A stretch of 64,000 nucleotides of DNA. Source: Sphingobacterium faecium. Lineage in GTDB: Bacteria > Bacteroidota > Bacteroidia > Sphingobacteriales > Sphingobacteriaceae. A program made the translations under genes and the position numbers. Positions within the stretch are counted from its first letter, which is position 1; every line of letters begins with the position of its first letter. A model generated the notes under the pieces. It made no database searches. It was given only the letters and a program-made list of their open reading frames with translations, and was not told the origin of the DNA. Positions 33,377 through 41,354 of this stretch are shown piece after piece. The stretch covers positions 186,001 through 250,000 of the forward strand of contig NZ_QBKH01000006.1 of NCBI RefSeq assembly GCF_003054045.1. Reading direction: 5' to 3'.

Positions 33377-34228
33377 ATGAATAGATTAGAAACCAGTCTG
33401 GACACGTTATTAGAAGTTGTACTTTTAAAGGTACCAAGTATTATTACAGGGATTATTATATTGATCATTGGAAGTTACCTTGTCAAGTTTTTACTGAACC
33501 TCATCAGTAGGCGATTTGAGAAGCGTCATGTAGACTTATCAATTCGAGGTTTTGTGATGAGTATATTGCGCGTTGTGTTTTACGCATTATTATTCTTGAC
33601 GGTAGCAAGTACGATGGGGATCCAAACAACGTCGTTTATTGCAGCATTATCTGCATTTGGTCTAGCAGCAGGTTTAGCTTTACAGGGTAGCTTAAGTAAT
33701 TTTGCTGGTGGGGTATTGATCCTTTTATTTAGACCGTTTGAAGTCGGAGATTATATGAGCAGTAATAATGGCACTTCGGGGACTGTGGAACGAATAGATA
33801 TCTTATATACGACTTTAATTGCCGGAGATGGTGTTCGTGTATTTAGTCCAAATGGCCCTTTAGCAAACTCCGTTATTCAAAATTTCACAAAAATTACCAA
33901 CCGACGTTTTGAGTATACTGTAGGTATCTCGTACGATGCTAATATTAAAGAAGCTCGCGAAATCATTATGAATGTGCTTCATGCTGATCCTCGTGTTCTA
34001 AAAACACCTGCTGTAGAGGTGTTTGTAAAAGGATTGGGAGATAGTTCTGTTAATTTGACCATACGTGCATGGACAAAAAAAGAAGATTTTTGGCCTGCAA
34101 ATAACGAAAATCAAGAGGCTATTAAAATTGCTTTGGATAAAAATAATATTAGTATCCCGTATCCGCAGACCGAGATGCGTATTATTTCGGATCCAAATGG
34201 GGGACAAGACCGTATTATGAAATCTTAA
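33377..34228 (+). CDS. Small-conductance mechanosensitive channel (MscS family)
   Basis: A 283-residue protein; the ATG at 33377 gives the normal MscS N-terminus, and the frame is open 22 codons further up. Three membrane helices (about 19-40, 58-82, 90-115). The pore-lining TM3 is in ALSAFGLAAGLALQGSLSNFAGGVLILLFRPFEVGD, shown here by its ends ALSAFGLAAGLALQGS and RPFEVGD, and is followed by the beta domain and the alpha/beta cytoplasmic cage. It opens under membrane tension to release solutes during osmotic downshock. Single-gene unit with its own terminator. Confidence 0.93.
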   Translation: MNRLETSLDTLLEVVLLKVPSIITGIIILIIGSYLVKFLLNLISRRFEKRHVDLSIRGFVMSILRVVFYALLFLTVASTMGIQTTSFIAALSAFGLAAGLALQGSLSNFAGGVLILLFRPFEVGDYMSSNNGTSGTVERIDILYTTLIAGDGVRVFSPNGPLANSVIQNFTKITNRRFEYTVGISYDANIKEAREIIMNVLHADPRVLKTPAVEVFVKGLGDSSVNLTIRAWTKKEDFWPANNENQEAIKIALDKNNISIPYPQTEMRIISDPNGGQDRIMKS

Positions 34229-34249
34229 TCTAAGGATCGGATTAAGATG

Positions 34250-34288
34250 AAGTACCGATAGGCTAAAATAGCTTGTTGGTACTTTTTT
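34250..34288 (+). terminator. Terminator of the mscS gene
   Basis: AAGTACC (34250-34256) pairs with GGTACTT (34278-34284), with an inner GGCTA/TAGC stem and a following T run, 22 nt after the stop. Confidence 0.7.
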
Positions 34289-34351
34289 AGTTTTGTAGGG
34301 TCCTTTTTAGCATATCTTGGTAAAATCAGTTTATTGACTTTATTGATCAAT

Positions 34352-35335
34352 TTATATATTATTTTCATAGATCTCGTTATTTAATATTTGTGGCATTTTG
34401 ATTTGATTTTTTAGTGCTATTAAATTATTAGCTGCCATCAGAGCCATGTTATCTCTTGCTTCGACTGTTGCGGATCCAATGTGGGGTAGCACGGCCACGT
34501 TGGACAAGTTTAGCAACGGATTATCGGCATTCATCGGTTCTGGATTTGTCACATCTAAACCTGCTCCCCATATCTCTTCATTTTTTAATGCAGTGTAAAG
34601 ATCTTGTTCATGATGTAATCCTCCTCGTGCTGTATTGATGAAAATTGCTGTATTTTTCATTCTTTTGAAGGCATCTTTATTAAATTTCTCTTTCGTTTCC
34701 GCAGAAAGATTGGCATGCACCGATAGTACATCACTCTGCGTCAGCAATTCATCGTAATTAACGTATGTAGCATCAAGTAATCTATTCGCATTCTGATTTG
34801 GATGCCTATTGTGATAAATGATATTCATATTATAGGCTGCTTTCGCTTTGCGGGCAAGTTCAAATCCGATACGTCCTAATCCAAATATACCTAAAGTCTT
34901 ACCATATAATTCTATACCCAGGTGTTCAGTCAATTCAAAATTTTTCCATTCATCGCTGATGATTTTTCGGTACATATAAAAAGCTTTTCGTGATACGGCC
35001 AACATCAATAAGAAAGCGATATCCGCTGTTGCGTTGGATAAGACGTCGGCAGTATTGCTCACTGGTATACCTTGTTTGGTAGCTTGATGAAGATCAACGC
35101 TATCATATCCTGCGCTCATCAATGCAATTCCTTTGAGATGGCTACACGCATTAAAAAACTTCTCATCCAAGAGATTGTGCCCTGCGGCAAAGAGATAATC
35201 GACCTTTTGACAGGCCTCGATTAAATCGGATTGATCAATATTTCCTGGTTCAGTACGATAGGTGATATCAAAACCAGCCTGTTGTAAACTATCAATAGCT
35301 TTCTGGGGAATTGTTCTGCATATAAAAACTTTCAT
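34352..35335 (-). CDS. D-isomer-specific 2-hydroxyacid dehydrogenase (glyoxylate/hydroxypyruvate reductase-like)
   Basis: A 327-residue NAD(P)-dependent enzyme. NAD-binding motif GKTLGIFGLGRIGFELARKA (about 144-163), catalytic Arg in NTARGGLHHEQDL, Glu in the GAGLDVTNPEPM segment, and His in VLPHIGSAT. The GAGLDV-type loop and overall pattern resemble glyoxylate/hydroxypyruvate reductases and 2-ketogluconate reductases. The substrate cannot be fixed. It stands alone between mscS and the serine-hydrolase operon. Confidence 0.88.
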   Translation of the reverse strand: MKVFICRTIPQKAIDSLQQAGFDITYRTEPGNIDQSDLIEACQKVDYLFAAGHNLLDEKFFNACSHLKGIALMSAGYDSVDLHQATKQGIPVSNTADVLSNATADIAFLLMLAVSRKAFYMYRKIISDEWKNFELTEHLGIELYGKTLGIFGLGRIGFELARKAKAAYNMNIIYHNRHPNQNANRLLDATYVNYDELLTQSDVLSVHANLSAETKEKFNKDAFKRMKNTAIFINTARGGLHHEQDLYTALKNEEIWGAGLDVTNPEPMNADNPLLNLSNVAVLPHIGSATVEARDNMALMAANNLIALKNQIKMPQILNNEIYENNI

Positions 35336-35463
35336 ACTCGTATCATCAAATTAATATAACCAAACTTAGGTAAATTTGTTTTATATGAGATAATTATATA
35401 CTAAACAAATGACCAATATTTCGTCTACCATCCAGAATTATGGAATACGGGAAATAAAAAAAT

Positions 35464-35491
35464 AGGGAACATATAATTTAATATGTTCCCT
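35464..35491 (-). terminator. Terminator of the LiaF-like/LytSR/serine hydrolase operon
   Basis: AGGGAACATAT (35464-35474) pairs perfectly with ATATGTTCCCT (35481-35491) around a 6-nt loop. The minus strand continues into a T-rich run (A-run at about 35454-35463 on plus). Confidence 0.8.
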
Positions 35492-35513
35492 GAGTAGCAG
35501 TATGATCGATGGA

Positions 35514-36944
35514 TTATTTTTGAGATAATAGAAAATGGAAGATCGATATTCCGGTATTTTCTACCGATTCTGCAGCATTGGAAAGTAAAACTACTGCTGT
35601 TTTTTTGTCTGGAGCGATGGCTATGAATGAACTGCTTCCTCCTGTTCCACCTGTATGGAAATAATACGTGATATCGTCCAATAAATCCATGTGCCATGCT
35701 AAACCAATGTCGGTATTGGGTGGTATGAAATAAGTAAATTGACGTGTCAGCGCCATTGCATTTTCAAGTTGCGTTTGAGGCATTTTGAATTGTACTTGAG
35801 CAAAGTTGAGTAGATCTGTTACCGTAGATTTTAAACCACCAGCAGCACTAAAGATTTGAAAATCCCAAGCTTTAGTTTCTTCACCATTGCTATTATATAC
35901 CTTTGGAAGGTATTGTGTTTTCGGATTGAGCATATCCGATGTAGCTGTTAAGCCTAAAGGCTTGGCTATAATCTCCTGAATATTGGTGTTATAGCTCTTT
36001 TTATTTAATGATGTTAAAATGTCTCCAAGTAAAGCATAACCTAAGTTGCTATATTCATATTTTTCACCGCTTTCATATGTTGCTTTGAATGTTGATAGGA
36101 ATTGATATAAATACTTTCTATCATAATCTTTATAAGGATTATTGGGGTCAAAATTTTTGGTTTTATCCAGATTACTTGGTAATCGAGGTAAACCTGAGGT
36201 ATGATTAGCTAAAGTTTTGAAGGTAATTTTTTGTAAACTAGGATTTGTTTTTAACGAATCTGGTAAAAAATCAACGATCGATTGATCGAGACTTAATGTT
36301 TCATTTTCAACAAAATTAGCAAGGAGTGTCGCTGTGAAAATCTTGGAAAGAGATCCTATTTCATAAAGTGTCGAACTGGTTGGCAGGGTCTTATTTCCCT
36401 TTTCAGTTTCGCCATAGAAGTAGGTGTTGAGCTGGCCGTCCTTAATGATACCAATGGCTAAAGATTGTGTGTTTCCTTTTTTCGTATACACATTCGCTGC
36501 CGAATCAATGAAAAAATCAATTTTATTTTCGACAACAGTATTGGTCAATACAGGTTCCTTCTTTTCTGCAACTGGTTTGACAGAAGGGTAGAAACCTAAT
36601 GTATGGTAATGAAAAGTGCTATCTACACCAAAAGGAACTCGAAAGGATTCTTTTGCAAAATCTATACGATACTCGCTAATACCATTCTTAAAGTTTATTT
36701 TTTCAGCATGTTGGATCCTTCCTAAAGGATAGATTTCACGATCTAATAGGTTTTTTAATGAAGAGTAAGGTACTGCTTTTTTAAATCCATCATTGGCTAA
36801 ACTATAAATGGAATCTGTCTGTTGTGAATTGATAAAAAATTCTATTTTATTATAGAATGTATGATTTATTTGTTCTTGATTAGAATGTTGAGCAACAGCA
36901 GACAATGAACTACTGAGTAAAAGTGCAGCAATAAAATTTTTCAT
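35514..36944 (-). CDS. Exported DUF3887-serine hydrolase (class C beta-lactamase-like)
   Basis: A 476-residue protein with signal peptide MKNFIAALLLSSSLSAVAQ. A DUF3887-like domain (about 25-125) precedes a beta-lactamase/transpeptidase-like domain (about 145-470) with the SxxK motif SLSK at 198-201 (nucleophile Ser198), YEYSNLGYALLG (YxN motif), and a C-terminal HTGGTGGSSSF in the KTG-like position. These enzymes are periplasmic D-amino-acid esterases or peptidases; true beta-lactamase activity is uncommon. It is 36 nt after the LytR-type regulator gene on the same strand, so it is probably read from that operon and may answer the same envelope signal. Confidence 0.87.
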   Translation of the reverse strand: MKNFIAALLLSSSLSAVAQHSNQEQINHTFYNKIEFFINSQQTDSIYSLANDGFKKAVPYSSLKNLLDREIYPLGRIQHAEKINFKNGISEYRIDFAKESFRVPFGVDSTFHYHTLGFYPSVKPVAEKKEPVLTNTVVENKIDFFIDSAANVYTKKGNTQSLAIGIIKDGQLNTYFYGETEKGNKTLPTSSTLYEIGSLSKIFTATLLANFVENETLSLDQSIVDFLPDSLKTNPSLQKITFKTLANHTSGLPRLPSNLDKTKNFDPNNPYKDYDRKYLYQFLSTFKATYESGEKYEYSNLGYALLGDILTSLNKKSYNTNIQEIIAKPLGLTATSDMLNPKTQYLPKVYNSNGEETKAWDFQIFSAAGGLKSTVTDLLNFAQVQFKMPQTQLENAMALTRQFTYFIPPNTDIGLAWHMDLLDDITYYFHTGGTGGSSSFIAIAPDKKTAVVLLSNAAESVENTGISIFHFLLSQK

Positions 36945-36980
36945 AATGAATATACTGCTGCAAATTTACATAAACTTTAT

Positions 36981-37721
36981 CTATATGCCAATCATTTGTT
37001 TTAATCTGGCATATCCGGATTTACTGATATTTAGTTTTTCACCTGTGATTAAAATGGCTACAAAACTGTCCTTCTCCCAAGGTTCTATACGCGCTAATTG
37101 ATCAACTTTGATGATATAGGAGCGATGAATTCTGACAAATGTTTGTTCATCTAGATGTTTTTCAAAAAAAGCCATTGTTTTATTTTTTAGAAATAAGCCA
37201 TCTGGGGTATGAATTTTTACATAGTCATCGTAAGCTTCCAAATATTTGATTTGTGGAACTGGTATTATTTTAATTTGGGTTCCAGTTTTCACTACGATGC
37301 GGTCTAATTTGGATTCTTCTTGATGAATAACAGCTTCATAATTGGGTGTCGGTTCGGCAGCAGGTTTAGCAAAATTTAACTTAAACTTTTCGAATGCCTG
37401 CTTAAATCGATTTGGTGAAATTGGTTTCATCAAATAATCAATCGCATTTTTTTCGAATGCTTTTAATGCATAATCGTCAAATGCTGTTGTAAATATGACT
37501 GCAGGTGGATTTTCTACCAATTCCAGCATTTCAAAACCGGTCAATTTTGGCATCTGAACATCTAGAAATAGCAGGTCAGGTTGATGCTGCTGTATTGCCT
37601 TTACTCCTTCAAATCCATCTCCACATTCAGCAACAATAGAAACTGATGGGTCCTGGCTGAGGTATTCTACTAAGATAGAACGCGCTAAGGGTTCATCATC
37701 AATAAGGATAACTTTAATCAT
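36981..37721 (-). CDS. LytTR-type response regulator
   Basis: A 246-residue protein. ATG at 37721 (MIKVILIDDEPLARS) overlaps the kinase stop by 8 nt and is preferred over the longer frame. Receiver domain with Asp8/Asp9, phospho-acceptor Asp54 (LLFLDVQMP) and Lys in YLMKPI. LytTR DNA-binding domain about 145-246 (KIIPVPQIKYLEAYDDYVKI, FVRIHRSYIIKV). It is the partner of the upstream histidine kinase. Confidence 0.93.
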   Translation of the reverse strand: MIKVILIDDEPLARSILVEYLSQDPSVSIVAECGDGFEGVKAIQQHQPDLLFLDVQMPKLTGFEMLELVENPPAVIFTTAFDDYALKAFEKNAIDYLMKPISPNRFKQAFEKFKLNFAKPAAEPTPNYEAVIHQEESKLDRIVVKTGTQIKIIPVPQIKYLEAYDDYVKIHTPDGLFLKNKTMAFFEKHLDEQTFVRIHRSYIIKVDQLARIEPWEKDSFVAILITGEKLNISKSGYARLKQMIGI

Positions 37722-38757
37722 ATTGCGGTATTTTGATACTACTGGTAAATATATTGTTTTCACTTTGGGTTGTCAGAAGATCATTTCGACCGAAAAGTAA
37801 AAATAAACGTCTTTCAATACTGGTAAGTCCAAATCCTGTTCCTTTTGATTGGATAGCTTCACTTGGGTCGAACGGATTTTCTATGGAAACGTGTAACATC
37901 TTATTGTCTAAGAAACATTTGATGTTAATGGTTACATTTTCAGTAACGTTATATAGTCCATGTTTAATCGCATTTTCAACTAGTGGCTGTAAAATCATGG
38001 CTGGTATTTTAGTTGATAAGACATCTTGATCATGATCAATATGTATATAAAGGCGGTGACCAAATCTTACTTTTTCAATGTCCAAGTATAATTCCAGATG
38101 GTTTAACTCTTCTTGTAAAACAATTAATTGATTGTTTTCTTTACGAAGTGTACCCCTCAAAAAATCAGATAATTGAAAAGTCATATTGCGAGCCTCTTCG
38201 GGTTTACTACCAATTAATGCAATAATAGAATTTAGGCTATTGAAGAGAAAATGAGGTTGTAGTTGCTGTCTCAGGTTGTATAATTCAGCTTCGCGCAATT
38301 GATTCTCCGAATCTTGTTTTCTTTTGATATTCGAAATATACTCTTCTTGTATATTCCATACAATAATGAAAATTGCTACAGAAGTCAGAATCAGAAAATT
38401 GACAATGTAACGGTAGGGAATAATCAGATCATAGATCTTTAAATGCTCTTTTGGTAGATAATATTGGACAACCAGGCGACTGCCTAGGATGCTAATACCA
38501 CTCATGATAAATCCGATAATCAGTACTTTCCAAATCTGATTGGGTTTGGGGATATAGTAATTCAAAGTGGTAGAAATGGCATAGCAACAGAGCATCATCA
38601 TCAGGCTATTGATAATGGAGTCTTTAATAGTTATATCACTAGGAAATCCAGATCTATACATCAAAGCATATTGCATGACAAAGTAGCCAAGCAATATGCT
38701 TAAACAAATGATTAAAATGAGTCGATTTTTATTCTGCAATAACAGTTTATCCTTCAT
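37714..38757 (-). CDS. LytS-like sensor histidine kinase (His_kinase family)
   Basis: A 347-residue protein. Four membrane helices in the first 135 residues (about 13-33, 47-67, 77-97, 117-137) form the sensor part, with almost no extracytoplasmic domain. Then a short coiled linker, the phospho-acceptor segment LRQQLQPHFLFNSLNSI with His169, the N box LVENAIKHGLYN and the G box GTGFGLTSIERR. It phosphorylates the LytTR regulator encoded next. It begins 2 nt after the stop of the LiaF-like gene, suggesting that protein modulates it. Confidence 0.92.
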   Translation of the reverse strand: MKDKLLLQNKNRLILIICLSILLGYFVMQYALMYRSGFPSDITIKDSIINSLMMMLCCYAISTTLNYYIPKPNQIWKVLIIGFIMSGISILGSRLVVQYYLPKEHLKIYDLIIPYRYIVNFLILTSVAIFIIVWNIQEEYISNIKRKQDSENQLREAELYNLRQQLQPHFLFNSLNSIIALIGSKPEEARNMTFQLSDFLRGTLRKENNQLIVLQEELNHLELYLDIEKVRFGHRLYIHIDHDQDVLSTKIPAMILQPLVENAIKHGLYNVTENVTINIKCFLDNKMLHVSIENPFDPSEAIQSKGTGFGLTSIERRLFLLFGRNDLLTTQSENNIFTSSIKIPQYD

Positions 38758-38759
38758 GG

Positions 38760-39659
38760 CTAGGCATTTCTAATGGTCAAATTCCCAAAAAGACAAGTAC
38801 CTGTAATATATAATTTTTTTGCGGGGTCTCTTGTGAGCCCTACGTTGAAACGTCGGTCGTCGACATCTCCAAAAACCGAAGAGACATTGGAGTATACTGT
38901 CCAATTTGCAGGTACAATAATTTTGGCACTTCCAAACATTTGAAAGGCATCTATAACTGCTACATCTGTAATATCAGCTTGTGTTAGATCAATGGATACA
39001 CTGCCAAACATACATGCAATGTTTCCTCCTCTAAAATTTTTAGAGAGAATGAGTTTTTTAAGGCTCGCAAATATGGAGTTAACATTAAGAACGTCCTCGA
39101 AGCTATTATCTGTTTGTGTGTAATTTGGAGCAGCGAAGGTCTGCTCGTTGAGCAGACCTTGATTACTGTTATCTTTTGCAATGGAATTTTCATCTGTTGT
39201 TTTATCTTCAACTTCAGCTTGAACACCTTCTGTAGCAGGATCGACAACGCGTTTGTCCCAATCGAAATCTGCAGGGGGCTTTGGTGGACTATTAGGGCTT
39301 AGTGGCGTAGGAGGAAGTGGGGGCAATCCCTTTTTTCTACCCATAATAAAGTATGCGCCTAACCCGATAATCAGGATCGGAAAGATGATACCACCAAAAT
39401 CAGTGTGCATAATTCTTTTTGCAAGAAACGCTAGACCGACAGCTATTAATATAACAGCGGATTTTTTCTGAAAATTGGAATTAACACCAATGACTAGACC
39501 TATAATGATCGGTATCATATACCAACCAAATATCCAGGATGGAAAGAAGAAATCTATGTTTAAATTTTTTAGCAATAATAGGATTCCAATGAGTATGATG
39601 ATACCACCTATGATATTTTTGCTGTTGTTGCTTTTTGGTACGAATGGCTCTTTTTCCAT
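38760..39659 (-). CDS. LiaF-like membrane protein with cell-wall-stress response C-terminal domain
   Basis: A 299-residue protein. Four membrane helices lie in the first 106 residues (about 15-31, 41-58, 66-80, 89-105). A proline-rich linker (LPPLPPTPLSPNSPPKPP) and a low-complexity acidic region follow, then a beta-rich C-terminal domain (about 195-299) with ILSKNFRGGNIACMFGSVSI and DLTQADITD typical of LiaF/DUF2154-type domains. In Firmicutes LiaF inhibits the LiaSR two-component system until cell-wall damage. Here the partner kinase is LytS-type and starts 2 nt downstream. First gene of the operon LiaF-like, kinase, regulator, serine hydrolase. Confidence 0.87.
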   Translation of the reverse strand: MEKEPFVPKSNNSKNIIGGIIILIGILLLLKNLNIDFFFPSWIFGWYMIPIIIGLVIGVNSNFQKKSAVILIAVGLAFLAKRIMHTDFGGIIFPILIIGLGAYFIMGRKKGLPPLPPTPLSPNSPPKPPADFDWDKRVVDPATEGVQAEVEDKTTDENSIAKDNSNQGLLNEQTFAAPNYTQTDNSFEDVLNVNSIFASLKKLILSKNFRGGNIACMFGSVSIDLTQADITDVAVIDAFQMFGSAKIIVPANWTVYSNVSSVFGDVDDRRFNVGLTRDPAKKLYITGTCLFGNLTIRNA

Positions 39660-39943
39660 GACTTTTAAATTTATACTTCAAAGATATAGGTGTTTTATAA
39701 CCTTGAGTAAGTGAAATAGGTAATCGATCAATATTATTCGGTAAATGTAATAAAAACCTCGGTGAAAAGATATTCTTATCAAGCGATTGATTGCATATTA
39801 TATCCAAATATAAAAGTCTTATATGCTAAAATAGTGCAGGACAGGCTTAATATTTATTTTTTTTCGAATAATATTTGGAAGTTTCATGCTAATTATTATA
39901 TATTTATCAAAGATTAAGATTACTTAAACTTAAATAATAACCA

Positions 39944-40273
39944 ATGGGAGATTTTGAAAACAAAGAGCGAGAAGAGGTTTTTTCAAAAAAAGTGAGAGCA
40001 GGTAAACGTACTTATTTTTTTGATGTAAAGGCTACACGGTCTAACGATTATTACATTACTATCACTGAAAGTAAAAAACGTTTTGAAGATGGACAGTTTA
40101 TTAAACACAAAATATTCTTGTACAAAGAAGACTTTGAAAAATTTGCAGAAGGTTTGACAGATGTTGTTGAATACATCAAGTCAAATCAAGAAGTTGTTGA
40201 AAAACGTTATGAGCCTAATTTTGAGGACCCAGCATATGCTAGTGAATCATCTAAAGATGATTTTTCTTTCTAA
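39944..40273 (+). CDS. DUF3276 family PUR-type nucleic-acid-binding protein
   Basis: A 109-residue protein. VFSKKVRAGKRTYFFDVKAT, YYITITESKKRF and KHKIFLYKEDFEKF form the beta-beta-beta-alpha PUR repeat of DUF3276. The C-terminal tail is acidic (YEPNFEDPAYASESSKDD). The family is nearly universal in Bacteroidota, and PUR-alpha-like folds bind single-stranded nucleic acid; its cellular role is not established. Single-gene unit. Confidence 0.9.
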   Translation: MGDFENKEREEVFSKKVRAGKRTYFFDVKATRSNDYYITITESKKRFEDGQFIKHKIFLYKEDFEKFAEGLTDVVEYIKSNQEVVEKRYEPNFEDPAYASESSKDDFSF

Positions 40274-40295
40274 AATTTTTACAAATTCACTATAG

Positions 40296-40328
40296 AAGGG
40301 CCGTAAGAAAATTATTGCCCTTTTTATT
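40296..40328 (+). terminator. Terminator of the DUF3276 gene
   Basis: AAGGGC (40296-40301) pairs with GCCCTT (40317-40322), followed by a long T-rich run. It lies 22 nt after the stop. The remaining bases up to the GntR stop at 40485 show no gene. Confidence 0.7.
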
Positions 40329-40484
40329 TTTTTAATCAGCATGCCTTGAAGATCATGCAGAAAATGTCCCCTTTCTATCCAAAAATGAAAGGTGACATAC
40401 TGCTTAGAAGTGCGAGTGGTGTAGCAAGGCGCAGTTCTATAGAGACGGCTTATCTTGCTTCCAGTTTGCTTTAATCAGATCTTA

Positions 40485-41216
40485 TTAATCAACGATCGTA
40501 CTGTCATACTGTTGGATGCGCTGAAAGTGATTGTCTAAATGTTGTCGCATAGCATTTCTGAAGACTTCAGGAGTACCGACTTTTAGAATATCTACGAGCC
40601 CACGATGGGAAATAAAGTTTTTTGAATTTGATTTTTCAATCAACATTCCACTTGAGTGAACGAATTTAAAGACAGGTAAAAGTAAGTTCTGAAAATCCTT
40701 TAACATGATATTGCCACTGATTTCATATAGCTTTCCATGAAAAGCTACTTCGATTTCAATGTCAAATATACTATTATCTAAATCCATAGATTCTTTCGAA
40801 ACAATTGCTTCTAATTCTTGAATATCTTCAGGAGTGATGCGTTGATACAGTAAATCGGCCATACCGAGTTCTAGGATTAATCGCATCTCAAATAAGTCGC
40901 GCAATGTTTTATCGTCCATAATAGTTGGATAAAGCGACTTTTTCATCGGACTGATTAAATCAGGACTTGTTAACACAGCCCCTCTATGTTTCTTGGATTC
41001 AATTAATCCCACTAATCTTAGTCGTGACATAGCTTCCCGTATTACCGTACGGCTCACGCCCAAAGTTTCTGCCAATTCTAATTCTTTTGGAAGTGCATCG
41101 CCTATTTTTAATCCCTGACTTATAAATAAATTGATGATTTCTTTCTCCACTTTATCAACTAAAGATGAGGTGTCAATGGTATTTACAAAATTGATTAATG
41201 TTGAATTTGTGCTCAT
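40485..41216 (-). CDS. GntR-family (FadR/FCD) transcriptional regulator, probable NanR-like
   Basis: A 243-residue protein. The N-terminal winged helix (about 18-85) contains GDALPKELELAETLGVSRTV and IREAMSRLRLVGLIESKKHR. The C-terminal FCD helical domain (about 100-235) has the metal/ligand pattern FEMRLILELGMADL, EVAFHGKLYEISG and HRGLVDILK. FCD regulators bind small carboxylates such as sialic acid, gluconate or uronates. It is divergent from a SusC/SusD/N-acetylneuraminate lyase operon, so sialic acid is the likely inducer. Palindromic TATGTTATACATA and GTATAC sites lie in the shared promoter region. Confidence 0.88.
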   Translation of the reverse strand: MSTNSTLINFVNTIDTSSLVDKVEKEIINLFISQGLKIGDALPKELELAETLGVSRTVIREAMSRLRLVGLIESKKHRGAVLTSPDLISPMKKSLYPTIMDDKTLRDLFEMRLILELGMADLLYQRITPEDIQELEAIVSKESMDLDNSIFDIEIEVAFHGKLYEISGNIMLKDFQNLLLPVFKFVHSSGMLIEKSNSKNFISHRGLVDILKVGTPEVFRNAMRQHLDNHFQRIQQYDSTIVD

Positions 41217-41267
41217 AAAAGTGCTTGTATACGCTTAAAAGCAAATATACATATAAATAACAACAAG

Positions 41268-41280
41268 TATGTTATACATA
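41268..41280. promoter_or_regulatory. Candidate GntR operator
   Basis: TATGT-TAT-ACATA is a 13-bp inverted repeat about 15 bp upstream of the susC -33 element. A second GTATAC lies at 41227-41232, just before the regulator's start. Short inverted repeats of this kind are typical for FCD-type GntR proteins, and E. coli NanR binds GGTATA repeats. Binding is inferred. Confidence 0.45.
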
Positions 41281-41294
41281 ATATTAAATTTATG

Positions 41295-41326
41295 TTGCTT
41301 TTAATAGATTAATTTATATAAATTTG
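41295..41326 (+). promoter_or_regulatory. Promoter of the susC-susD-nanA operon
   Basis: TTG at 41295-41297 and TAAATTTG at 41319-41326 fit the Bacteroidota -33/-7 consensus with 21-nt spacing, the best promoter in the window. The expected start is near 41332, giving a leader of about 23 nt. Confidence 0.65.
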
Positions 41327-41354
41327 CTTTATGTAATACTTAATAATAACCAAT

